From Triplophysa rosa (Eukaryota > Chordata > Actinopteri > Cypriniformes > Nemacheilidae): a DNA stretch of 64,000 bases. Positions within the stretch are counted from its first letter, which is position 1. Every line of letters starts with the position of its first letter. The DNA is taken from assembly GCF_024868665.1 (NCBI RefSeq), contig NC_079907.1, positions 13,717,387 through 13,781,386 of the forward strand, in the 5' to 3' direction. Of this stretch, positions 51,566 through 62,126 are shown piece after piece. A model generated the notes under the pieces. It ran no database searches and was not told where the DNA came from. It saw nothing but the letters and a program-made list of their open reading frames with translations. The position numbers and the translations under genes are program-made.

Positions 51566-54500
51566 ATGGAGTCAGCAGGATCAGATTCCCTCCGCTCCGC
51601 TCTCGCTCAACAGGGAGTTATGCTGGGACAGCAGAGTACCCAGCTAAACGCTACCGTCCAAGAGGTAGGGGCTATTAATACCCAGATCTCCGAACTCGCA
51701 GCCCAACTCGACGAACTCCGACTGGGTGCGGCTGCCGCCAGTCGCCAAGAGCCCGAACCACACGCCAATAACCCACCAATTTATGACGGTGATCCCAATT
51801 CCTGCCAAGCATTCTTATCTCAGTGCGCCTTAGTCTTCACCCTGCAGCCACGTCGCTATGCCTCAGAAACTTCTAAAGTGGCTTATGTTCTGACTCTTCT
51901 CTCTGGCCGGGCCTGTGAATGGGGAGTGACCGTATGGAATGCCAAGACCTCCTTCTGCACAGAGATGGTGAAGTTGTTTGACCGCACGGCTCGGGGAGAT
52001 GAAGCCGCTGCTCTGTTATCCCGCCTAACACAGAAAGTCAGTAACTGACTATGCCATCCGCCTCAAAACGCTGGCAGCGGCGTGTGACTGGAACGCAAGC
52101 GCAGTGCGCGCCCGCTTCCTGGAGGGCCTGAATCATGGCATCGCTGACGAGCTGGCAGCTCTGGACATGCCTAAGGAACTCGAGGCACTTATTGATCTCG
52201 CTCTTTGAGTAGAGGGTCGACTCACGCTACAGCGACAACGCCGCCCCTCTAACCCCCCCTGCCCCCCACACTGGCCACGCCTTACTTGACTCTGGGGCCG
52301 AGGGAAATTTCATTGATGCAGCCCGCCTCACTACCATCACACACGTCACTCCCAGTGTAAGTCTGCTCTTATCCGGTAACCACCATGAGAGCATTGTGCT
52401 GCACATCCTCGATTCTCCCAAGAACCCTATCGTTCTGGGACATCCATGGCTTGTGCAGCACAATCCTCATGTGGACTGGAAGAACAGCTCTATTCTCTCT
52501 TGGAGTCAGTCTTGTCATGTGTCTTGTTTGGGGCCTGCCTCGTCTCCTGTTTCTGTGTTTTATGCCCCGCAGGTACAGCCCGCTGACCTCACCGGCGTAC
52601 CGGTGGAGTACCACGATCTCAGCATGGTGTTCAGCAAGTCCCGGGCTACCTCTCTTCCTCCTCACCGCTCCTACGACTGCACCATTAACCTCCTCCCAGG
52701 CACTTCTCCGCCCAAGGGTCGCCTTTACTCCCTGTCTGGACCAGAAAGAGAGGCTATGGACAAGTACATTCAGGAGGCGCTTCTCGCTGGTCTCATCCGT
52801 CGCTCTTCTTCCCCGGCTGGTGCGGGTTTTTTCTTAGTCCAGAAGAAGGACGGCTCCCTGCGACCTTGTATTGACTATCGAGGGCTGAATGACATCACTA
52901 TTAAGAACAGGTACCCCCTACCTCTCATGTCTTCTGCCTTCGAGCTCTTGCAGGGAACCCTGGTCTTCACTAAGTTAGACCTCCGCAATGCCTATCACCT
53001 CATCCGTATCAGGGAGGGAGATGAGTGAAAGACGACGTTTAACACCCCCACGGGACATTTTGAGTACCGGGTTCTCCGTTTGGTCTAACCAATGCCCCAG
53101 CCGTCTTCCAGGACCTGGTCAATAGCGTTCTGGGTGACATGATTAACATATTTGTCTTCATGTACTTGGATGATATACTTATTGTAGCGGGTTCGCTATA
53201 TTAAGGAAGGAAGAGGACGAGGTTGGAGGGACTGACACGAGCTCTTATTGCTTTGCCACACGAGAAAACAAAAAGTCCATTCATACAACATATAAATCCA
53301 AGGCTTTTCCTTCAGCCTGGCTTGAGAAGATAATAATCCAGCAAAGTCCTTCGTTCTTTCCTACGAGGTTCCGTGATCGTGGCAGCCCGTGTGCAGTCCT
53401 TCTCTCTCTCCCCGTTGAGCATCTCCTGGGTCTTTATATATTGTCTCCCCGCGCCCTTACTGGAATGAGACACAGGTGTTGGTTGTTTGTATTTACTCCA
53501 CTCACTTACCGCTCGTCTCCCGGCTCTCTCTCCTGCCGCAGACCTCGCTAAACCACGCCCCCCTCGCCACACTTATTTTTTCCCCCTCTCTCCAGGTGCA
53601 CACCCAGCACGTTAGACAGGTTCTCCAGTGTTTACTCGAGAACCAGTTGTTTGTTAAGGCGGAGAAGTGCGAATTCCACGCCGAGTCAGTTACGTTCCTT
53701 GGTCACATAATTTCCTCGAAGGGGATCAAGGCTGATCCTGCTAAGATAAAGGCTGTCACCGAATGGCCCACCCCCAACTCCCGTAAGGCCCTGCAGTGCT
53801 TCCTGGGTTTCGCCAACTTTTATAGGCGATTCATCAGGAATTTTGACCAAACGGTCATGCCCCTTACCGCATTGACCTCCATCAAGGTACCCTTCAGGTG
53901 GAATCAGGATGCTCAGGTAGCCTTTGACTCACTCAAGTCCCGTTTTGTCTCTGCACCTATTCTGTCTATTCCAGATCCTGAGCTCCAGTTTATTGTTGAG
54001 GTCGATGCTTCGGATGTTGGGGTCGGCGCAATCTTATCTCAGAGGTCAGCCCAGGATGGGAAGGTGCACCCTTGCGCCTTCTCTCACCGCCTTAGCCCTG
54101 CTGAACGTAACTATGACATCGGTAATCGAGAGCTGCTAGCGGTAAGATTGGCCTTGGGTGAGTGGCGCCACTGGTTGGAGGGGGCAGCACAGCCATTCCT
54201 GGTCTGGACGGATCATAAAAATCTAGACTATATCCGTTCAGCCAGGAGATTGAACTCACGCCAGGCCCGCTGGGCACTCTTCTTTGGCCGTTTCGACTTC
54301 ACCCTCTCGTACCGGCCCAGGTCTAAGAACCGTAAGCCGGAAGCTCTCTCCCATCAGTTCGAGGCCACTGGGGAGGAGGCCCCGGTCGAGACCATTCTCA
54401 CTAAGGGAGAAACGGGTCCTGGGGCATCGAGCAGCGGGTGACAAGGTCCGGTCGAGGGGTGCAAGTGCCGGCAGGGTGCCCGGCGGGCAGGTTGTGGGTA

Positions 54501-55790
54501 CCGGCTGCGCTGCGCTGCACTCAGAGGTCCTTCAGTGGGGCCATTCGTCCAAACTGGTCTGCCATCCAGGTAATAAGGGAACGTTGGCTGCCATCAGTCA
54601 ACGTTTTTGGTGGCCATCTGTGGCCAATGATGTCAGACAGTTCGTGTTGGCCTGCCCGACCTGTGCTCAATGCAAGTCACCCAACCGCCCGCCCACTGGT
54701 CTACTCAGTCCTTTACCCATCCCCTCATGCCCCTGGTCTCACGTCGCCCTTGATTTCGTCACAGGGCTTCCCCGATCCTGTGGTAACACCGTGGTTCTCA
54801 TGGTAGTGGATCGCTTCTCCAAGGCGGTCCATTTTGTTCCCCTCCCCAAGCTCCCCTCCTCCCGGGAGACCGCTCAACTGATGGTGGATCACGTCTTCCA
54901 CCTCCATGGCTTGCCGGTCGACATTGTGTCCGATAGGGGTCCTCAGTTTACTTCCTGATTCTGGAGAGAATTTTGTAGACAGATCGGGGCCTCAGCGAGT
55001 CTGTCTTCTGGGTTTCACCTGCAGACCAACGGGCAGTGCGAGCGGGCCAACCAGGATCTTGGAAGAATGCTCCGCTGTCTGACATCCAACTATCCAAGTT
55101 CCTGGTGCTCTCGGCTCTCGTGGGTAGAATACGCCCACAACTCCCTCCCGTCATCAGCTTCAGGTAGGTCTCCCTTCGAGTGTTCCCTGGGTTATAATCC
55201 TCCCCTGTTTCCATCTCAGGAACCCGACGCTGCAGTTCCGTCGGCTCTGGCTTTCGTCCAGCGCTGCAGCCGCACCTGGGAGAAGGCCAGAGGGGTCTTG
55301 GCCCAGACCGCAGTACGGACCAAAGCAGCAACTGATCGCCACCGGTCCTCTCCTCCTACCTATGTGTGTGGTCAACGGGTATGGCTGTCTACCAAGGACC
55401 TGCCTCTCCGGGCACCATCTCGCAAGCTGGCGCCCAGGTTCATTGGTCCATTCCGTATTTCCAAGGTGGTTAATCCAGTGGCGGTCAGACTCCCCCCTAC
55501 TCTTGGTCGGGTCCACCCTGTTTTTCATGTTTCCAGGGTTAGACCGGTGGTCTCCTCACCACTTTATCCTGCCAGCAATCGCCCCGCTCCTCCCCCCCCC
55601 CCCTGGTCTAGTGGATGGCTCCCCCACCTACACGGTGAGGAGGTTACTATACATACGACACCGTGGCAGAGGTGTCCAGTACTTGGTGGACTGGGAGGGT
55701 TATGGTGCTGAGGAGAGAAGTTGAGTACCATCCCGGGACATCCTGGACCAGGCTCTGATCGTGGACTTCAATCAGCGGCGAGGTGAGCCC
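51566..55790 (+). pseudogene. Ty3/gypsy chromovirus gag-pol, decayed and interrupted
   Basis: The internal region of an LTR retrotransposon. In order: gag-like (51566-52048, continuing in another frame to a stop at ~52205; no CCHC zinc knuckle seen), aspartic protease ([12 protein letters not shown], ~52282), reverse transcriptase (52560-53180, with [11 protein letters not shown] and the YLDD motif at ~53166, resuming at 53577), RNase H ([16 protein letters not shown], ~54000), integrase (zinc-binding H and C residues ~54543-54670, DFVTG, SDRGPQF) and a C-terminal chromodomain ([11 protein letters not shown], ~55675-55700). In-frame stops occur at ~53026 and ~54957 and in the chromodomain. 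Frameshifts occur in gag, RT, before integrase and near a C-run at ~55592, and a solo LTR interrupts RT. It cannot encode active proteins. Confidence 0.92.
53183..53571 (-). mobile_element. Solo LTR of a second retrotransposon inside gypsy RT
   Basis: A 389-bp block separates DDIL from the rest of reverse transcriptase. Its minus strand begins TGTGGCGAGG and ends GCGAACCCGCTACA (TG...CA). CTTAT flanks both sides (53178-53182 and 53572-53576). The minus strand has TATATAAAG and a late AATAAG, as an LTR would. No internal region is present, so it is a solo LTR left by recombination. Confidence 0.85.
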
Positions 55791-55798
55791 CCTGCATG

Positions 55799-56609
55799 TT
55801 TCTAGTCTTGTTTCCTTTTTAGTCTTGCCGTTAGTTCTAGTCTAGTCTTGTCTTGTCGAGTCTCTAATTGTGTTTGTTTGTCCAGGCTCCAGAGCTCTTT
55901 GCACCCTTCCCGGTGTTCCACTGTTTCCCCAGAGCGGTGCGGGTCTGGTGAGTTCGGGTTTCCTTCTGGCTGGCTGTGTGGAGTTATTTCCGTGGACGCC
56001 CGGAGGCTACCGCTTCCCTACTTCTCACCGGAGGAACCACTATTCACCCCTACCGGGGGAATTCTCTCTCTCTCTCCAACGGAGGACCCCTCTCTCTCTC
56101 TGGGATCGGTTCGGGAGTGTCACCATTCATCCTCGGGGTTGCCACGCAGTCTCTCTCCTCTGGCTAATTGCTCGGAGCATCTCACGGATTCGCCCTTCGG
56201 GGTTGTTGCACGGAGCTTTTCACGGATTCGCCCTTCGGGGCTGTTACACGGAGCGTTTCTTGGAATCACCCTTCGGGGTTGTTACACAGAGCGTTTCACG
56301 GATACGCCTTTCTGGGTTGTTACACGGAACTTTTCACGGACTCTCCCTTCAGGGTTTATTTACACGGAACTTTTCAAAGACTCTCCCTCAGGGATTTCGC
56401 ATCTGCCTCCGGATTAAACGAACTCTTTCCTATGCTAGTGAGCTACTCTAGGTTTATTGTACCATTCCCCTCATATTTGCTTGGCAGAGCGCTCGAGCCT
56501 GTCCTGCTTTTATTTAAGGTGTTTCTCCTTGTGTGTGATTCTGTGGATTACTCTGTAATAAACCCCTTGTTTGACCCTGCATCTGACTCCGGCCTTTACT
56601 ACCTTAACA
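55799..56609 (+). repeat. 5'-truncated 3' LTR of the gypsy element
   Basis: It matches the 5' LTR from position 50742 onward (TTTCTAGTCTTGTTTCC) to the shared CTTAACA end, 811 bp. The first ~287 bp of the LTR, including its TATA-like box, and the polypurine tract are missing. The copies differ by scattered substitutions and small indels, such as an extra CTTGT near 55850, and by a few bases in the ~38-bp repeat array. Confidence 0.88.
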
Positions 56610-57279
56610 CTAGATACTTGTAGTAATAAATATGCATCATAACATTGTTAAACTAATTGGTCTGAAAAAGCTGGATTTTTTTTAAAGAAACACAGTGTCC
56701 TTTTACATGCACACTACTACTTCTACACTTCCAAGGACAAGAGTAATTCCTCGGCTACTGCTGCGCTGAAGGGCACAGTTATTACCAGAAGTATGATGCA
56801 TTACACATATATAGCCTTTAACCCAGAGAGGTATTTTTCAGTCCCTTGTGGAGCTGTAATACTTCTCTTCCTGATACCTCACAGTGCAGATGGCAAATGT
56901 CATTGATCATCACAGCAGGAATATACAGGTCAGATTCATTTATTCCAGTAGAAAGAGCTTTCAGTAGGAACTCATAATAATCACTAGCAAAGACATATGA
57001 TCTTTCTATACAGCAGTGCTTGTTGTACATTATGTTCAAGTTTAAAAATTGAACTCGGAATAGACCAAAAACACTGTTGAATTGCAACACCCTCATAAAC
57101 AACCTCTAAAACCATTTAAAAGAGTTTACACCTTTTTGGAGTATAAAACCCACTTAAGTGTAAAATAAAAGTCCAAAAAAGTAGCAGAAAAAAAGGAACA
57201 ACAGCTAAGGTCAGGAAGAAACATTAGTGAGTGCACATTTTGTGTACTTGATTCAAAAATGGCCACTTCTGTCTTGTTC

Positions 57280-57490
57280 TGAAAGAGATAGTTCACCCAA
57301 AAATAAAAAATTATGTCATCATTTCATTACTCTCCTGCCGTTGAAAACCTGTATTACCCCTTTCTCTGTGGAACACAACAGAAGATATTCTGAGAAATGT
57401 GTCAGTGTTTTTGTTGTAGAAGTCAATAAGGGCAAATGTTGAATGGTTACCAACATTCTTCAAAATATCTTCAAAAAGTCATACAGATCT
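57280..57490. repeat. TTAA-family MITE fragment near TMEM130 3' end
   Basis: AGATAGTTCACCCAAAAATA through TTCTTCAAAATATCTTC matches the family; the right terminus is lost. The surrounding 56,615-57,597 otherwise shows only AT-rich sequence, possibly the TMEM130 3' UTR; a minus-strand AATAAA lies at 56944-56939. Confidence 0.6.
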
Positions 57491-57597
57491 TAATGACACT
57501 ATAGGGTAGGCCTACTTGATAACCGTGAATGGCTATTTAATAAAGCAAGATAATACAATGAAAGCTCATTGTAAAAAATACTATCGACCAGATGGAA

Positions 57598-60500
57598 TTA
57601 ACAGGGTTGACTGTACATCCCTTGTTGATGAAGAAGGGACTGTGATTCATTTCTTCTGGAAGATGTTTGTAATGGACAATTATCCTTCAATGGGGAAGCT
57701 GCATCCTTGGCATGCATCTCAATGTCTGTGACAGCATCATAACTCATATCTGATTCCTGATACAAAAAAAGACAAAATGTACACCAATGTAACTTGGTAA
57801 AACCATGACAATCTGGGAATCAAATCTACGAATGTTAATGAAGTATTACAAATTCCACACTATGTGTGACTAAAGTACATTTTGCGACAATCAGCTCCTT
57901 TGTACAAAATGTGTAATTTTCATGCTTACCTAGAAGGACACAAATTAAAACATTCTCAAAGCATGCTGGGATAATCATCGGTTGGCACAAATTACTCTTG
58001 TCATTAAAGGGACAGTTCACCCAAAAATTCAAAAGAAGATATTTTGAAAAATGTTGGTTTTACGAACAACAGGGGCACCCATTCACTGCTATTGTGTATT
58101 TTTCCAAATATCTTCTTTTGTGTTCTGCAGAAGAAAGAAAGTCATACAGGTTTGAAATAACAAGAGGGTGAGTAAATGATGGTGAACTATCCCTTTAAAG
58201 CAAAAGTAGGCTAAATGTACCAAAAATTATTTTTCAATTCAACCTTTTACTTAAACTGTTATGCTGATAGGATATGTGATCAAATATCATATTAGAAAAA
58301 CGCCAAATACAACCATTGTCACTAGTGGCCCAACACTTATCTAACATATCTAATAAAAAGGCTGTAAATCCAAAGGGCTGAATCCTCACGAAACTGGTGT
58401 ATATCAGCCTCTAGTGGACAAACCTGAATGGTGCGATCCAGATGTACATAAAGACAACAAATACAAATATTTATCTTTCAGGATGAGAATCACTCACCAG
58501 TGTGTTACATACAAAACCCGATTCCTGCAGTGGACAACACACCGAGACAGAGATGAATATGAGAGTAGCAAAAATCACTGCAGCACAGGGCAAAATAAAG
58601 ATGAGGTGATTCACAGCTGAGGAAAAATGATTATTTACTTGTGAGCTTACCAAAATTACCAACATTGTTTATTTTGAAATAAAACCAATAAATCAAATAA
58701 AAATCAAAGTCAAAAATCTGTCTGAAAATGTAAGAAGTGCTCTGCTGGGTAGTTGTTCAGCAGCGTGCAGCATGAGTAATGAATCAGATATAAAACTGCT
58801 GCTGTCAAATTACAATTCATTGTGAGGCCACTTTTTCTGTAGCTCAACTGGTACAGCATGACGCTAGCAGGTCATGGGTTTAATTCCCAGGAAATGCAGA
58901 TAAACGAACTTGTCAGATGCATAAATAAGCATGCAGTTTTGCTTCAAATTTCAATTATTTTCCCTTTGTTTAACAACATGCCAACAATCAGTACTGGCAA
59001 CTCTCCATAGTGACTGTTTATACACACAAAAATGTTTTGAATGAATGTGCTATACTTACGGCTGTCCTGCACGTGGATGTTGTAGGATGTCTGAAGCTTG
59101 CTGATATTATTTCTCACGCTGATTTCTAAGCAATACGTTCCTACTGATGTGAAGGTGTAGCTCAGATTGAATATGTTTTCGTAAAGTCTGACTGACTCGC
59201 AGGACATTGGACTGGGTGATTGACAATCAGGCAAAACTCTCCAGCAGTACCAAACCGGAGGACTTTAACACATTATAGAAAAAAACAAAATATATTAAGT
59301 GTCAATGACATATAACGACAACTTCTCATGTGGTGCGACCAATAATATCAATAATTGTATTAAATTAAAAATAAAATATATAACATTTTGTGGCTGAAAT
59401 ATGAATCTCTGCACCACAGTATGCTTTAACTCTAACAGCTGTGTGTTCAGTTAAGGACAACACATTAATGTGTACAAAACTTGTGTTAGAAATCAACACA
59501 ATGTGTGTTGAAAGTAACACATAAAGTGTGTTAAAATGAACACATTTATTTTACGAGTGCATCAGTTGTATGTGATTTTCAGGAAAAATAAGTTTGTTCA
59601 TTTTGTTCATTTAAGACAAAAATATAATTACTTAACTCAAAGAAATGCAAATACTTTGCTTCTAAGCACTTTAAAAACTAAAGATTTGTAAAAAATTGCT
59701 AAGCATGTCAAGGAAATTAATTAACTGTAAGATAAATCACGTTTGCACAACATGACATTTTTAAGGCTATGGCCAATTCATAAATGAAAAACACTAAAAT
59801 CGCTTAATTTAAAAAAAAATTCTGCATTTATGTGTACACCACATTCTTAATGTTAGAATAACTGCAATGAATATTATTATTTGTTTGTATTTTAAAATTG
59901 GCATGTGGAAAATCCCAATACGTCATTGACCCATAATAAAATAATCCAGAAAAAATGAATAATGTTCTCAGTTGAGCTATACTTTAAATGTATTTACCTT
60001 CCTCCAACATGAAAGGACAGACTACTACTTTGGTCCACGTTATAACTCAATGGTCCTCTCAATTCAATGCTTTGTATGGCATCTACAAAACAAAAGGAGA
60101 CTTAGCCGGAAGCTGATCTTTGACATGTTAACACTGTAAGTACTTTGTACCGATTTAAATAAAAGTACTGATGACAAGTGATAGTGATGTTGCACCCACC
60201 TAACACAGTCAAATCTATAGTGTACAGCCCGGTAATTCTAGATTGTTTGGTTATGTTGGCTCCAATCCTCAATTTAAATGTGTAATTCCCAGGTGTGGTG
60301 TAGCTACACTGCACAAAAGGCTCTGGGCCTTCAAACACTTCCCTAAAAACAATGACAGTATAGTTAAAGGTTTAGATTTAGTTTTAGGTTAAGGTTAGTA
60401 TAAATTAGTTACGTAAGTGAAACAATGGCTAGGACATAGATTACCCATTGCCAAAGTCCCATGTGTATTTGAAAACCGCAGAGCGAAAGTTATGCCTTAG

Positions 60501-60886
60501 GTCAAGGAGATCAAAAGTAACCAGGGTGGGTACGCATGAGGCCAGAGCGCCACTGTCCCGCAAATATGTGTAATTCCCCTCCATCTGACGGAAGGTGATC
60601 TTTCCTGTCACATCTCCTGTGGCAGAATAGAAACAACGTGGCAAAAATAAACACCAAAGTGACAGCCAAGCCAAAAGACATTAGAGGACTAGTCAGCTTA
60701 CCAGATGAATGGATTAAGTTGTCGGGTATGCCAACAGCAACAGAGACGAGTGAGAGAAAAGTGTGAAGCAGAACACTCCAGATCCTGGCGGAAATAAATG
60801 CGCAGATGATTGAAATATTCCACATTCAATATGAATACAAGAACTGAAAACTAACCTGATTACCTATAATGGGGGCCCATGTTCAT
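57598..60886 (-). CDS. tmem130: TMEM130-like PKD-domain membrane glycoprotein
   Basis: A type I membrane glycoprotein of the PMEL/GPNMB-related PKD group; its function is poorly known. Coding exons are 60886-60864, 60784-60702, 60616-60445, 60342-60200, 60082-59998, 59262-59060, 58616-58498 and 57756-57598 (TAA). They join in phase to 328 aa. A signal peptide (RIWSVLLHTFLSLVSVAVG) comes first. The PKD domain has YTWDFGNG (~residues 85-93) and TTPGNYTFKLRIGANIT. A second domain with SPPVWYCWRVLPDCQ and SVGTYCLEISVRNNIS follows. Next come a transmembrane helix (~239-262, LIFILPCAAVIFATLIFI) and a ~60-residue tail. It is ~100 residues shorter than human TMEM130 at the N-terminus. The last exon is supported only by splice site and phase. 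An alternative start at 60825 would skip the first intron. Confidence 0.8.
58004..58198. repeat. Complete TTAA-flanked MITE, TMEM130 intron
   Basis: A short 195-bp copy: TTAAAGGGACAGTTCACCC on the left, GGTGAACTATCCCTTTAA on the right, with TTAA at both ends. It is the clearest family member in the window. Confidence 0.8.
58833..58910 (+). repeat. tRNA-like sequence (SINE head or tRNA relic)
   Basis: TGTAGCTCAACTGGTACAGC resembles a Pol III A box and GGGTTTAATTCCC a B box at appropriate spacing. No intact cloverleaf acceptor stem is evident. It lies in a TMEM130 intron and is probably a SINE fragment. Confidence 0.55.
59447..59550. repeat. 'TGTGTT' inverted-repeat fragment, TMEM130 intron
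   Basis: Several alternating AACACA and TGTGTT blocks (AACACAATGTGTGTTGAAAG, AACACATAAAGTGTGTT) make a self-complementary stretch, probably a small eroded MITE. Confidence 0.4.
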
Positions 60887-61052
60887 TTTACTCTGAACTA
60901 TAAACTGTGTTTCACCAGTTCATGTGGACTCTTCAGCATGGCTCTTCAAATGGGTTTAAACGACGGCTTGTGACTTACAACAGAGTTCAACATTTATGTC
61001 TTTTCACACTCTTTGGTAAAGGCTTGAAATCACATCCACGTGAATTCTTGTC

Positions 61053-61064
61053 CTTATATAAAGG
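61053..61064 (-). promoter_or_regulatory. Candidate TATA box for TMEM130
   Basis: CTTTATATAAGG on the minus strand lies ~170 bp upstream of the proposed TMEM130 ATG (60886), consistent with a start near 61025. The motif is almost palindromic, so orientation is not informative. Confidence 0.4.
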
Positions 61065-61880
61065 ATGTGTATTGTGTTGCAAAAGAATATAATTCATGCA
61101 GAAACGTAACAAATCCACGAATTCCACCCAAACGTCAGAGACTTGGCACAAAAAGTAAAACATACCATTTCAAATATAATATAAATATATATTCATGTTA
61201 ATGTCTTTAAATACAAATGTATATTTTGTTCATGAATAAAGAAGACATCTCTTTTTATGAAAATGTAAACATTTATTGTTTTGGTTTTATTTCTAGTAAA
61301 TCCATAATCGCAACAAATTTACTTTATAGTCTCTCATTACAATAACCACAGTTTAACCATAGTATTTGTAGTAAAACTATGGTAATACAATAGTAAACGC
61401 CCCAAAACACGTGGTTGTCTTAGGGGTGAAATGGCCACAGGGTGGCGCTTTACATTTGTGTACTGCAGACAGTCCCGAATAGTTTATTAATTTGATACCT
61501 CATCAATTTGATATCAGTCTTCGATTTACACGTGACTTTCAAATTAAAACATGTAAAGCTACAGTTGTAATCTATTTTTATAGGCAACACCAAATGAGCT
61601 CGAAAACAAGTCAAGTTTCAGTATTTAGAGTAATAGTAACGAACTGTTAATAAATAATAAATAAAATAATAAATAAATACAAAATTTCCATATATTTTTA
61701 CCAATGTTGATTCTCCCCACATATTCTATTATTATTAGGCTATTGTGATATTGTTATTTCAATGTTTTGAAATAATGTTGCATGTACTATAAAATGCCAA
61801 GGTCTATCATAAGTTACATATCAATAGCCATGTAGGCTACCAGTATTTAATTCGACTGTAAAATTGTGTTCAATGGGAGA
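61065..61880. other. Spacer between divergent TMEM130 and BAIAP2L1
   Basis: About 0.8 kb of AT-rich sequence separates the two 5' ends. No gene or complete transposon was recognised. The two promoters are close enough that shared elements are possible. Confidence 0.5.
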
Positions 61881-61889
61881 AAGTCAACC

Positions 61890-61901
61890 GGTGACGTCAC
61901 C
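61890..61901. promoter_or_regulatory. Full palindromic CRE upstream of BAIAP2L1
   Basis: GGTGACGTCACC contains the perfect cAMP-response element TGACGTCA (61892-61899), 227 bp upstream of the BAIAP2L1 ATG in a CpG-richer stretch that also has CCCACGCGTGG. This fits a TATA-less CREB/ATF-bound promoter, by motif only. Confidence 0.55.
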
Positions 61902-62126
61902 GATCCCACCTATCCCACGCGTGGCATGAGGTTGCTGCTCAGAAAGGTTTCATCTTCCTTCAGTCAATCAGTGCGGTGTTGTATTCACCGAGAGCGCGCA
62001 TGTGCGCCCCTTTCTCTATCCGCGTTCACACATAATTTTAACAGGTGCGACGAAAGCTCAGCGCTCGTACTGGGAAGCCGAAACAAACACATAATCACTG
62101 AGGACTTTTTAGGACCACCTGCCAAA

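Noticed and set aside
53476..53576. N-terminal extension of the RT/RNase H frame
   Set aside because: This part lies in the inserted solo LTR and joins the gypsy frame by chance.
56818..57102. 94-aa minus-strand frame downstream of TMEM130
   Set aside because: It has no similarity to the TMEM130 tail or any family known to me; more likely 3' UTR or spacer.
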